DNA of 64,000 nucleotides, taken from assembly GCA_963728855.1 (NCBI GenBank), contig CAVSLN010000012.1, positions 248,001-312,000 of the forward strand, in the 5' to 3' direction. Under the pieces are notes generated by a model that ran no database searches, had not been told where the DNA came from, and worked only from the letters and a program-made list of their open reading frames with translations. Positions 48,494-56,932 of this stretch are shown piece by piece (position 1 is the stretch's first letter; each line of letters opens with the position of its first letter). Made by a program: the position numbers and the translations under genes. This stretch comes from AC-43 sp963728855. GTDB lineage: Bacteria; Actinomycetota; Actinomycetes; Mycobacteriales; Micromonosporaceae.

Positions 48494-48721
48494 GGGCCCG
48501 ACTCTGGCAGAGCCCGGCCGGATTGTCGACGGCCGCGCCGGGTCACCAGTTCAGGTGCTGGCGGGTGAGCGCGGAGATTCGGCCCGCCGCGGCGGTGCCG
48601 CTCGCCATCGATGAGTGGCCCTGGGACAGCACGACGAGCGTCACGGCTCGCGGGACTCACAGGTCACTCTGAGGGGGGGTACGGCTTGCATCCCCCGGCT
48701 GGTACGGCAAGCTAGAGGCCG

Positions 48722-49948
48722 ATGCGCTCGACCAGCCCCTCCGCCGACCCGTCAGTGGTCACCACGGCCAGCGCCCCGCGCCCCGCCCGACTGCTGCATG
48801 TCGACGTCATGCGGCTGTTCATCTGCGCGTCGGTCGTGGTGATGCACGTGGTCACGAACGCCAACCCGTGGGAGGACGTGGCCCCCAACGCGGTGGTGAA
48901 CCTGCTGCACTACACGCGGCAGGCATTCTTCTTCATCAGCGCGCTGGTGCTCGTACACGCCTCCCGGGGCGGCCCGGGGCAGCTGCGCCGCCGGGTCAGT
49001 ACGCTCGGCGTGCCGTACCTGGTCTGGAGCACCGTCTACGCCGCGCTCAGCCTGGTCACCGCGTACTCGTGGTGGGCGGTCACCGAGTGGCCGCGGACCT
49101 GGTTCGTCGGCCTGGTCCAGGGCACCGACGGGTACCACATGTACTTCCTGCTGGTCAGCGTCGAGTTCGCGGTGGTCTTCCCGCTGTACCTCTGGCTGCT
49201 GCGGGCCACCCGGGGACACCACGGGCTGCTGCTGCTCGTCTCGGGCGCCGTGGAGGTCGCCACGATGGCGCTCTTCCACTACGTGTACCAGCCCGACGGC
49301 TGGTGGCGGCCGGTCCTCGGCGAGTCGAGCCTGGCCGCGTACCAGTTCTGGGTGATCGCTGGCGGGGTGGCCGCGCTGCACCTGACCGAGTTCCACGCGT
49401 GGCTGGTGCGGCACCGGGCGCTGGTCTGGGGCTCCTTCGTAGCGATCTGCGCGGTGTCCACCGCGATCTTCTTCGCCAACGTGGCGGACGGCGAGCCGGC
49501 GGAGTTCGCCGGGCGTTCGCTGCAGCCGGTGACCGTACCCCTGTCACTCGCCGCGATCGGCGCGTTCTACCTGCTCGCCGTCTCGATCGCGGAGATCCGC
49601 CAGCCGGCGGTACGGCGGCTGCTGATCTCCGGCACCTACCTGTCCTTCGGCATCTACCTGGTCCACCCGGCGATCCTCACCGGCCTGCTCTACCTGCAGA
49701 AGCGGCTACCCGACGGGGTGGCCAGGCAGGTCGTGGCGGTGACCGTGGTGATGTGCCTGCTCGACTTCGCGCTGGCGGTGCTGGCCGCGGCGCTGTTCAG
49801 CCGGACTCCGCTGAGTAAGGCGCTGGTGGGGCGGTCGCGGCGTAGGCGGGCCCGGACGGCGGATCTGGGTGCCGCACCTGTCGATGCCACGCCGGCGGCT
49901 GCGGTACGCGAGCCGGCTCACCAGCAGGCTCAGGTTGCGGCGGGCTGA
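48722..49948 (+). CDS. acyltransferase 3 family membrane protein
   Basis: The 408-residue protein has about ten membrane helices and the acyltransferase-3 motifs: LLHVDVMRLFICASVVVMHV with the family His, HYTRQAFFFISALVLVHASR and, near the end, GTYLSFGIYLVHPAILTGLL. These enzymes O-acylate surface sugars, lipids or antibiotics. The C-terminal tail is basic and low-complexity. Its last 152 bases overlap, on opposite strands, the end of the protein kinase gene. The ATG at 48722 is the first in frame. The 230-base stretch before it shows no gene. Confidence 0.85.
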   Translation: MRSTSPSADPSVVTTASAPRPARLLHVDVMRLFICASVVVMHVVTNANPWEDVAPNAVVNLLHYTRQAFFFISALVLVHASRGGPGQLRRRVSTLGVPYLVWSTVYAALSLVTAYSWWAVTEWPRTWFVGLVQGTDGYHMYFLLVSVEFAVVFPLYLWLLRATRGHHGLLLLVSGAVEVATMALFHYVYQPDGWWRPVLGESSLAAYQFWVIAGGVAALHLTEFHAWLVRHRALVWGSFVAICAVSTAIFFANVADGEPAEFAGRSLQPVTVPLSLAAIGAFYLLAVSIAEIRQPAVRRLLISGTYLSFGIYLVHPAILTGLLYLQKRLPDGVARQVVAVTVVMCLLDFALAVLAAALFSRTPLSKALVGRSRRRRARTADLGAAPVDATPAAAVREPAHQQAQVAAG

Positions 49949-50780
49949 CCGGGCCTGACTGCGGCCCGATGACCAGCGACCACAGCGCGATCGCCACCTG
50001 GGCCGCGGTCGGGCGGTCCTCCGGGAGCTTGGTCATGCAGTCCCGGCAGACCTCGGCGACCGCGCGGGGCAGCCCCGGCACGAGGAGCACCGGCGTCGGC
50101 GCGACGTGCCGCAGGCGAGCGGCGTGCAGCTGCGGGTCCGACGGCCGGGCGTCGCTCGACGAGTTCTGGTACGGCGACCGCCCGGTGAGCATCTGGTAGA
50201 GCAGGACACCGAGCGCGTACACGTCGTCGGAGGGCAGCGGCGCGCTGCTCACCCGCCGGCGGGGCACCGGCTGCCAGTACGCCGCCTTCGAGGTGGCCTC
50301 GATCGCGGTCGCCTCGCCGAAGTCGATGATCTTCGGACCCGAGCGGGTCATCATGATGTTGGCCGGGTTGAGGTCGCGGTGCACCACACCGCGGCGGTGC
50401 GCGATGGCCAGCACGTCGGCGATGGTGGCGGCCACCTCGACCGCCTCCGGCCAGGGCAGCGCGCCACCGGCCAGCCGGCCGGCCAGGATCGCCCCGGACA
50501 GCAGCTCCATCGCGACGTAGGGGACGGTACGGCCGTCGGGCAGCGGCGCGTCGCCGAAGTCGTAGACCTTGGGCACGCTCGGGTGCCGTAACCGGTTGGT
50601 GATCAGCGCCTCCTGCCGGACCCGCTCGCGCACGTACGGGTCGTCGGCGAAGGTGGGGGACAGCAGCTTGAGCGCCGCCCGGCTGCCCCGGAAGGTGTCG
50701 ACGACCTGGTAGACGACCGACATGCCGCCGTACCCGACCGGGCCGATGAGTACGTACCGGCCGGCGATGGCCGTACCCAT
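49797..50780 (-). CDS. serine/threonine protein kinase with altered catalytic loop
   Basis: The 327-residue protein has a Gly loop (LIGPVGYGGMSVVYQ), the ATP-binding Lys38 in AALKLLSP, the catalytic loop VVHRDLNPANIMM (134-146) and the metal-binding DFG at 153-155 (IIDFGEA). Active kinases have Lys or Arg where this has Asn in HRDLN, so activity may be reduced. No membrane helix or sensor domain is seen. The C-terminal 60 residues are Pro-rich and overlap the acyltransferase gene on the other strand. A start upstream (GVRNSGAVLSLP) is possible, but the ATG at 50780 fits the kinase N-terminus. Confidence 0.85.
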   Translation of the reverse strand: MGTAIAGRYVLIGPVGYGGMSVVYQVVDTFRGSRAALKLLSPTFADDPYVRERVRQEALITNRLRHPSVPKVYDFGDAPLPDGRTVPYVAMELLSGAILAGRLAGGALPWPEAVEVAATIADVLAIAHRRGVVHRDLNPANIMMTRSGPKIIDFGEATAIEATSKAAYWQPVPRRRVSSAPLPSDDVYALGVLLYQMLTGRSPYQNSSSDARPSDPQLHAARLRHVAPTPVLLVPGLPRAVAEVCRDCMTKLPEDRPTAAQVAIALWSLVIGPQSGPVSPPQPEPAGEPARVPQPPAWHRQVRHPDPPSGPAYAATAPPAPYSAESG

Positions 50781-50882
50781 CGGCAACGACAACACCGCGC
50801 CACTATTTCGTACGCCGACCGGACGGGGCAAGTGCCCGAGCCCCAGCAACGGCAAGGATTGCCCGGTTGTGACGCACCGACG

Positions 50883-52412
50883 CTAGTCACCGAGCGCGAC
50901 CGGCTCGACCGGCCGGACCGCGACCCGGGCGGGCAGCAGGACCCGGAAGGCGGCACCGGTGCCCGGCTCGGTACGCATCTCCACCCGCCCGCCGTGGGCG
51001 GACACGATCGCCGCCACGATCGCCAGGCCCAGGCCCGTACCGCCGCTGGTCCGCTGCCGGCTCGGGTCGGCCCGGTAGAGCCGCTCGAACACCCGCCCGG
51101 CCTGGTCGGCGGGCAGGCCCGGGCCGGTGTCGGTGACCTCGAGCACGGCGGTCGGGGTACCGGTGGGCGGCTCGTCGCCCACCGCCGCGCCCACCGCCCC
51201 GGCCCCGGCCGGCAGGTCCCGCCCGACCCGTACGGTCACCGCCGCGTCCGCCGGGGTGTGCTGCAGCGCGTTGGCGACGAGGTTGGTGGCCACCTGCCGC
51301 AGCCGCGCCTCGTCGCCGAGTACCGTCACCGGCTCCTCGCCGTCCTCGTAGTCAGCGAACCCGGCCAGCGCGACGAACCGGTTCGGGATCCGGGCGTGGG
51401 CGTCCCGTACCGCGTCGGCGGCGATCGCCAGCAGGTCGACCGGCCGGCGCTCCAGCGGCCGTTCCTCGTCGAGCCGGGCGAGCAGCAGCAGGTCGCCGAC
51501 CAGTACCGCCATCCGGGCGGCCTCCGCCTCGATGCGCCCCATCGCCTCGTCGAGGTCGGGACCGGACGGGGTACCGCCGCGCCGGTACAGCTCGGCGAAG
51601 CCGAGGATCGAGGTCAACGGGGTGCGCAGCTCGTGCGAGGCGTCCGCGAGGAACTGGCGCAGCCGTTGCTCGGAGGCGGTCCGGGCGGCCAGTGCCGCCT
51701 CGATCTGGGCCAGCATCGCGTTGAACGCCAGGCCCAGCCGGCCCGCCTCGGTGTGCGGGTCGACGTCCTCCACGCGCCGGGACAGGTCACCGGCCGCGAT
51801 CTGCTGCGCGGTGGCCTCCATCGCGGTCAGCGGGGCCAGGCCGAGCCGGACGACCCAGGCGGCCAGGGCGGCGAGCAGCAGCAGGACCAGCCCGGTCACC
51901 GCGGCGTCGATACCCAGCAGGGTGCGTTCGGTCGAGTAGATCTGGTGCAGCGAGACCGCGATCGCCACCAGCGCGGTGGAGCCGGGGCGCTGCCGGACGA
52001 TGACCCGCCAGGGTGCGCCGCTGTTCAGGTCGTCGACGGTGTAGGGCCGCCCGCCGGCGTGCGAGGAGAGCTGGGCAAGGGAGCCCAGCGCCGGCGCACC
52101 TTCGGCGCGCGGGTCGCCGAACGTGTGCTCGGTGCCGTCCGGGTCGAAGAAGGAGATCCGCAGGCCGGGGGAGATGTTGCGGAGGAAGCCGGGGCGCGGG
52201 CCGGGGTCGGGCGGCCGTTGGCCGGGCGGCTGGGCGTACGCGGCCGCGCCCAGCCGCAGCTGCGCGTCGACCCGGCTGAGCAGGTCGGAGTGCAGCCTGG
52301 CCAGCCCGGCCGCGTCGGCCAGCAGCAGGGCCACGCCGGCCAGCAGCGCGATCGCCACGACCAGCCGGGCCCGTAGCGTCCAGCGCCGCCAGGGGCGCGG
52401 CAGCCGGCTCAC
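50883..52412 (-). CDS. sensor histidine kinase
   Basis: The 509-residue protein has an N-terminal membrane helix (LVVAIALLAGVALLLADAAG), an extracellular loop of about 110 residues, a second helix (AAVTGLVLLLLAALAAWVVR) and a HAMP domain. The phosphoacceptor His is in FLADASHELRTPLTSILGFA. The ATPase domain has NLVANALQHT (N box), DTGPGLP (G1) and GGTGLGLAIVAAIVSAHGG (G2). Its GTG start overlaps the response regulator stop (GTGA). The layout resembles the TcrY/TrcS group of actinobacteria. The signal is unknown. Confidence 0.95.
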   Translation of the reverse strand: MSRLPRPWRRWTLRARLVVAIALLAGVALLLADAAGLARLHSDLLSRVDAQLRLGAAAYAQPPGQRPPDPGPRPGFLRNISPGLRISFFDPDGTEHTFGDPRAEGAPALGSLAQLSSHAGGRPYTVDDLNSGAPWRVIVRQRPGSTALVAIAVSLHQIYSTERTLLGIDAAVTGLVLLLLAALAAWVVRLGLAPLTAMEATAQQIAAGDLSRRVEDVDPHTEAGRLGLAFNAMLAQIEAALAARTASEQRLRQFLADASHELRTPLTSILGFAELYRRGGTPSGPDLDEAMGRIEAEAARMAVLVGDLLLLARLDEERPLERRPVDLLAIAADAVRDAHARIPNRFVALAGFADYEDGEEPVTVLGDEARLRQVATNLVANALQHTPADAAVTVRVGRDLPAGAGAVGAAVGDEPPTGTPTAVLEVTDTGPGLPADQAGRVFERLYRADPSRQRTSGGTGLGLAIVAAIVSAHGGRVEMRTEPGTGAAFRVLLPARVAVRPVEPVALGD

Positions 52413-53116
52413 TCCGTCCCGCTCCTGGGCGCTCGCAAGGCATACCCCACGCCGCGTACGGTGTGGATCAACGGCGGTCCGAGATTGTCGATCTTGCGGC
52501 GCAGGTAGTACACGTACGACTCCACGATCCGGCCCTCGCCGCCGAAGTCGTAGCTCCAGACGCGGTCCAGGATCTGCGCCTTGGACACCACCCGGCCGGC
52601 GTTGGCGAGCAGGTACCGCAGGAGCTTGAACTCGGTCGGGGACAGGTCGACCAGCTTGCCGGCGCGGCGTACCTCGTGGGCGTCCTCGTCCAGCTCCAGG
52701 TCGGCGTACCGCAGCACCGCGCTGTCCGCCTGCGCCGGCACGACCTGGCAGCGGCGCAGGATCGCCCGGATCCGCAGCACCACCTCCTCCAGGCTGAACG
52801 GCTTGGTGACGTAGTCGTCGCCGCCCGCGGTGAGCCCGGAGATCCGGTCCTCCACCGCGTCCCGGGCGGTCAGGAAGAGTACGGGTACCGGCCGCCCCCC
52901 GCCCCGCAGCCGCCGCGCCACCTCGAACCCGTCCAGGTCGGGCAGCATCACGTCGAGCACCACCAGGTCGGGCTGGAACTCGGCGGCCGCCCGCAGGGCC
53001 TCCGCGCCGTCGGCAGCCGCGCGTACCTGGAAGTCGATCAGACGCAGGGTCGCGGAGAGCAGCGCCGAGATACTCGGCTCGTCGTCCACCACGAGCACCT
53101 TGGTCGGTCGGTCCAC
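52409..53116 (-). CDS. OmpR/PhoB-type response regulator
   Basis: The 235-residue protein has a receiver domain with the acidic pair in VLVVDDEPS, the phosphoacceptor Asp in DLVVLDVMLPDLDGFE and Lys in DDYVTKPFSLEEVV. A winged-helix DNA-binding domain follows (LSPTEFKLLRYLLANAGRVV, VSKAQILDRVWSYDFGGEGR, VESYVYYLRRKID). The GTG at 53116 follows GGAGGTGAACC. It is coupled to the downstream sensor kinase. Confidence 0.95.
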   Translation of the reverse strand: MDRPTKVLVVDDEPSISALLSATLRLIDFQVRAAADGAEALRAAAEFQPDLVVLDVMLPDLDGFEVARRLRGGGRPVPVLFLTARDAVEDRISGLTAGGDDYVTKPFSLEEVVLRIRAILRRCQVVPAQADSAVLRYADLELDEDAHEVRRAGKLVDLSPTEFKLLRYLLANAGRVVSKAQILDRVWSYDFGGEGRIVESYVYYLRRKIDNLGPPLIHTVRGVGYALRAPRSGTE

Positions 53117-53207
53117 CGGTTCACCTCCGCCACCGGGCGCACCCCGGCACCCCGGTTCTACCCGCCCAGTCTGGGAGCCGGCTGGGAAAGCGCTGCCGTC
53201 CGGCTGT

Positions 53208-53243
53208 GTACCTGGGCTGCTCCTCGTACCTGGGCTGCTCCTC
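53208..53243. repeat. 18-nt tandem duplication
   Basis: GTACCTGGGCTGCTCCTC occurs twice in a row in the short spacer between the response regulator and the SpoIIE-type phosphatase gene. No frame uses it. Confidence 0.85.
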
Positions 53244-53294
53244 GTCGCGCACACCGTCTCGGGTCCGGCGCCGCCTTCCTACCGGCTGCCGGGG

Positions 53295-54878
53295 TCAGGC
53301 CGGGCCGCGGCGCATGGCCAGGACCGCGATGTCGTCGTCCGGCTCCGCCGGGCCGACCTCGGCGAGCAGCCGGTCGCACAGCTCGTCGAGGTCGCTGTCC
53401 ACCACCGCGGCGACCCGGGCCAGGTCGGCCAGGCCACCGTCGATGTGCTCGCCGCGCCGCTCCACCAGGCCGTCGGTGTAGAGGACCAGGGTCGCCCCGG
53501 GTGGGATGGTCAGCTTCCGCTCGACCATACCTGCGCCCCGTACGCCGAGCGGCGCCGAGCGTTCGGTCACGAAGCTCACCCGACCCTCGTGGGACAGCAG
53601 CGGCGGCGGGTGCCCGGCGTTGGCGAGCCGGGCGGCGCCGGTGGCCGGGTCGACCAGCAGCAGGCAGAGGGTGGCCATCTCGTCGGGGATCAGGTGGAGC
53701 AGGAGCTGGTTGAGCCGCTCCAGGACCGCGCCGGGGGCGTGTCCTTCGGCGAGGTACGCGCGGGTGGCGTGGCGCAGCTCCGCCATCACCGTCGCGGCGT
53801 GCAGGGAGTGCCCGGCCACGTCACCGACCGCCACCGCCAGCCGGTCGCCGAACAGGGACAGCTCGTAGAAGTCGCCACCGATCTCGGCCTGGTCACTGGA
53901 GGGCACGTACCGGACGGCGAACTCGTAGCCCGGTACGGTGGGCACCCGGCTGGGCAGCAGGCTGCGCTGGAGGGTCAGGGCGAGCCGGTGCTCCTCCTGG
54001 TACGCCCGCAGCACGTCGATCGCCGCCACGAGGGCCACGGCCAGCTGGGTCATGACCGGTGAGCCCTCGTCGCTCACCTGCGCCGGGATCGCCACGTACG
54101 CCGGGCCGCGGTCGTACCGAAGCCGCGCACCGACCACCCGTACGGGCCCGTGCGGCCAGGCCGGCCGGGGCCACTCGGCGGGCGGCCGCGGCAGGTCCCG
54201 GAGCACCGTACCGGCCGGGACGTCGAACGGCTCGGCGGTCCACGACTGGAAGCTGACGGCCGCGTCCGGGCCCGGCGACGTCACCGACAGGCGGATCCCG
54301 TCCGGCGTCTCCGCGAATACCACGGCCGGCGCGTCGAAGACGGCCGAGGCGCCGTGCGCGGCGATCCGTAGCAGTTCGCGGATGCCGTTCGCGGTGTTCA
54401 GCTCCCGGGTGATGACGGCCAGCCGGGCCATCCGCGCGGCCAGCCGCTCGGCGCGCCGCAGTGCACCGTAGTGCCGGAGCACCGCCTGTACGGTCGCCAG
54501 CAGCTCGTCGGGTTCGACGGGTTCGGCGAGGTACGCGTCCGGGCCGTGGCTCAGCCCGCGGGCCCCTTTCACGATGGGTGTCTCGGCCGGCGAGACCTGG
54601 ATGACGGCGGTGTTGGTCCGGGCCGCCTTGATCCGCTCGCACAGCTCAGCGGCGGTCAGGTCGGGCAGCTTGGCGCTGGTCAGGGCCAGCTCCACGGGTT
54701 CGGTGTCGAGCCGCAGCAGCGCCTCGGCGCCGGTGGCCACCTCGATGACCGGGTAACCGGCGTCGCGCAGCCAGCCGCTGACGACCGAGCGCCTGGCTGC
54801 CGTGTCGTCAACGACCAGTACCACTCCGGCTACCTCGCTGACGGCACGTCCGTCCTGGCCAGCCACCGACTCCCCCAC
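53295..54878 (-). CDS. SpoIIE/PP2C phosphatase with degenerate receiver domain
   Basis: The 527-residue protein has three parts. The receiver-like domain (about 15-130: VVLVVDDTAARRSVVSGWLR) keeps the acidic pair, but the phosphoacceptor Asp is replaced (LALTSAKLPDLTA), so phosphorylation is unlikely. A GAF-like middle follows (about 150-290). The C-terminal PPM/SpoIIE phosphatase (about 310-525) has EIGGDFYELSLFGDRLAVAV, GDVAGHSLHAATVMAELRHA and DDDIAVLAMRR. Such proteins dephosphorylate STAS anti-anti-sigma factors, and a STAS gene lies divergently 140 bases away. The GTG at 54878 or one six codons upstream (54896) may be the start; neither has a strong ribosome site. Confidence 0.88.
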   Translation of the reverse strand: MGESVAGQDGRAVSEVAGVVLVVDDTAARRSVVSGWLRDAGYPVIEVATGAEALLRLDTEPVELALTSAKLPDLTAAELCERIKAARTNTAVIQVSPAETPIVKGARGLSHGPDAYLAEPVEPDELLATVQAVLRHYGALRRAERLAARMARLAVITRELNTANGIRELLRIAAHGASAVFDAPAVVFAETPDGIRLSVTSPGPDAAVSFQSWTAEPFDVPAGTVLRDLPRPPAEWPRPAWPHGPVRVVGARLRYDRGPAYVAIPAQVSDEGSPVMTQLAVALVAAIDVLRAYQEEHRLALTLQRSLLPSRVPTVPGYEFAVRYVPSSDQAEIGGDFYELSLFGDRLAVAVGDVAGHSLHAATVMAELRHATRAYLAEGHAPGAVLERLNQLLLHLIPDEMATLCLLLVDPATGAARLANAGHPPPLLSHEGRVSFVTERSAPLGVRGAGMVERKLTIPPGATLVLYTDGLVERRGEHIDGGLADLARVAAVVDSDLDELCDRLLAEVGPAEPDDDIAVLAMRRGPA

Positions 54879-55018
54879 ACGTCCCGGCCTGAGCACCCGG
54901 AAGATCTGCGGCGGACAGTACCATCCGCTTCTCGCGTCGGGCAGCGTCCGCCGAGATGCCTTGCCCGGCCGACGCGCCTAGGCTGGCAAGGTGGCGATCA
55001 CCGGCGGGAAGAAGCGAG

Positions 55019-55362
55019 ATGGCCCTTGATATCAACGTCCATCACGACCGACGGTCGACGGTCGTCGCGGTCCGGGGAAGCTCGACCTCACCACGGCGCC
55101 GGAGCTGCTGCGGGCACTGAGCGTGGCGATCGACTCCGGCCGGCGGGTGCTGGTCGTGGACCTGTCCGGGGTGGGCTTCTGCGACTCGTCCGGGCTCAGC
55201 GCACTCGTCCGTACCCGCAACCGGCTCGACGAGGTGGGCGGCGCGGTCGGCCTGGTCGGCGCCACCCCGATCGTCCAGCGTGTGCTGGACATCAGCGGAC
55301 TGACCGAGGTGCTCGGCGCGTACCCGTCGGTCGAGGCCGCCCGGGATGCGCTGAACTCATAG
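55019..55362 (+). pseudogene. STAS-domain anti-anti-sigma factor with a one-base frameshift
   Basis: The ATG at 55019 (site GGGAAG) starts MALDINVHHDRRSTVVAVRG, the usual first strands of a STAS protein. The expected next block, LDLTTAPELLRALSVAIDSG, appears one frame over, after a GGGG run at about 55074-55078. One missing G would explain it. The rest of the domain is intact (VLVVDLSGVGFCDSSGLSAL with the phosphorylatable Ser region, then VLDISGLTEVL) to the TAG at 55362. A downstream GTG at 55123 could start only a half domain. If this is a true mutation the protein is lost. If it is a sequencing slip, the gene is the natural substrate of the adjacent phosphatase. Confidence 0.75.
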
Positions 55363-55429
55363 TTCGCTACTCGTAGTTCGCTCGCGTCGCGGCGCCTGGA
55401 TGCCAGGCCGCCGCGCTCACCCTGGCGAC

Positions 55430-56374
55430 TCAGCGGCCGGGGTGCCGGTTGACCGATGGCCTGTTCGTACCGGCGTGGTCGAGCAGCTGGTCACCGCGGC
55501 GCTGGACGGTCCCGGCGGCGATGGTCGTGGCGACCAGCAGGACGACGAGTACGGCGAGGGGGACGACCCGGGGGCGGGGCGGCGGTCCGAGCAGCGCGCG
55601 CACCCGGCCCGGTACGTCCCCGCCGGTCGCGCCGAGACTGTTGGCGGCCGGGGCGGCCCGGGTGAGCAGGGCGGCCCGGGCGAGGGTACGGGCCACGAGC
55701 CGGCGGTCGGTCACCTCCCGGGCGGCGTCCTCGTCGGCCCACCGCTCCACGGCGTGCCCCACCGCCCGACCCGTACGGGTGAGCAGCGGGTTGGCCGCGG
55801 TGGCGAGGTCGGCCGCGAGCAGCCACCAGGCGTGCCGGTGCGCCAGATGCGAGGCTTCGTGGGCGAACAGCGCCCGGCGCTCCTCCACGGTCAGCGCCCG
55901 CAGCAGCCCGGTGGTGATGACGATCCGGCCGCTCGCGCCCGGGGTGGCGAAGGCGTCCGGCCGCTCGTGGTCGAGGACGACGAGCGATCCGGGGGCGCCG
56001 ACGCTGCGGCAGGTCTGCCGGACGGCGAGCAGGACGCGCACCCGACGGGTACCGACGGTGGCCGTGCGGCTGACCGAGAGCACGGCGAGCAGTCCGCAGC
56101 TCACCGCGACCGTGGTCGGGAACGGGCTGTCCGCGCGCAGCTCCTCGGCGGACCACTGCCCGTACCGGCTGACCGTGGGCAGCTGGGCCACCCATGTGAA
56201 GGCGACCGCGCTGAGGACCCACACGCCCGACCCGGCCACCACGAGGCTCGCCGGGACCAGCAGCCGGGTCGCCGTGGCCGGTGGAAGCTTGCGGGCCAGG
56301 TGCGGGCCCATCAGGGCAAACAGCACGGTGATCGCGCCGGCGAGGATGGTCGCCGCGGCCATGTCGTCGTTCAC
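55430..56374 (-). CDS. M56/M48-type membrane metalloprotease (BlaR1-like)
   Basis: The 314-residue protein has several membrane helices (AATILAGAITVLFALMGPHL, LVPASLVVAGSGVWVLSAVA) and the zinc protease motif HEASHLAHRH (about residues 190-199) followed by ERWADEDAAREV with the third ligand. There is no penicillin-binding sensor domain at the C-terminus. It overlaps the BlaI-type repressor by four bases (GTGA). By analogy with BlaR1/BlaI it would destroy or inactivate the repressor on a cell-wall signal. Confidence 0.9.
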   Translation of the reverse strand: MNDDMAAATILAGAITVLFALMGPHLARKLPPATATRLLVPASLVVAGSGVWVLSAVAFTWVAQLPTVSRYGQWSAEELRADSPFPTTVAVSCGLLAVLSVSRTATVGTRRVRVLLAVRQTCRSVGAPGSLVVLDHERPDAFATPGASGRIVITTGLLRALTVEERRALFAHEASHLAHRHAWWLLAADLATAANPLLTRTGRAVGHAVERWADEDAAREVTDRRLVARTLARAALLTRAAPAANSLGATGGDVPGRVRALLGPPPRPRVVPLAVLVVLLVATTIAAGTVQRRGDQLLDHAGTNRPSVNRHPGR

Positions 56375-56742
56375 GGGTCTGCGTCCTCGGCACGGCGGAG
56401 CAGGTCGATGAGCAGACGCTCGTCGTCGTCGGACAGCACACCCACGAACCGGGACAGTACCGCCGCCCGGTCGTCTCCGGCGTCCAGCAGCCGCTGCATC
56501 TGCCGCGCGGTGACCTCGGCCTCGTCCTGGACCGCCGTGTACTCGTAGGCCCGGCCCACCCGTTCCCGGGTGACCAGGCCCTTCTCCGACAGCCGGGCGA
56601 GCACCGTCATCACGGTGGTGTAGGCGAGGTCGGCGCCCAGCTGGTCGCGTACCTGCGCCGGAGTCATCGGTTCGGCCGCGGCGGCCAGGGCCGCGACCAC
56701 CTCTTGTTCGAGCGTCCCACGTGGACGTCGCCCGGTGTCCAT
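56371..56742 (-). CDS. BlaI/MecI-family repressor
   Basis: The 123-residue protein has a winged helix (LEQEVVAALAAAAEPMTPAQ, LAYTTVMTVLARLSEKGLVT, RERVGRAYEYTAV) and the C-terminal dimer helices (AVLSRFVGVLSDDDERLLID). It represses as a dimer at TACTAC-N7-GTAGTA-type sites, two of which lie upstream. The ATG at 56742 follows AGGATG. It is translated with the protease gene. Confidence 0.93.
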   Translation of the reverse strand: MDTGRRPRGTLEQEVVAALAAAAEPMTPAQVRDQLGADLAYTTVMTVLARLSEKGLVTRERVGRAYEYTAVQDEAEVTARQMQRLLDAGDDRAAVLSRFVGVLSDDDERLLIDLLRRAEDADP

Positions 56743-56789
56743 CGGAACATCCTCCGATCGGTCCGCCTGCCCGCGGCGCCGGATGCGCC

Positions 56790-56808
56790 TACTACGGCGA
56801 GTGTAGTT
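56790..56808. promoter_or_regulatory. BlaI operator 1
   Basis: TACTAC-GGCGAGT-GTAGTT is an inverted repeat with a seven-base spacer and one mismatch, 48 bases before the BlaI-type start. It fits the known BlaI/MecI operator plan (TACTACA...TGTAGTA). Confidence 0.8.
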
Positions 56809-56856
56809 CGAACCCTGAGCTGGCCCTGATGTTTACCGTGTCGATGTTGGCTGCGC

Positions 56857-56875
56857 TACTACGAACTGCGTAGTA
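56857..56875. promoter_or_regulatory. BlaI operator 2, in front of the glycosyltransferase operon
   Basis: TACTAC-GAACTGC-GTAGTA is a perfect inverted repeat with the same seven-base spacer. It lies 58 bases before the glycosyltransferase start and 115 bases from the BlaI start, so one repressor may control both sides. Confidence 0.85.
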
Positions 56876-56932
56876 TCACGGCCGTAGTGCGCGAGCCGGC
56901 GGCACGACCTGTGCGAACGGGAGAAGACGATT

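Noticed and set aside
48494..48721. Possible small gene before the acyltransferase
   Set aside because: No frame combines a start site, normal codon use and a recognisable pattern.
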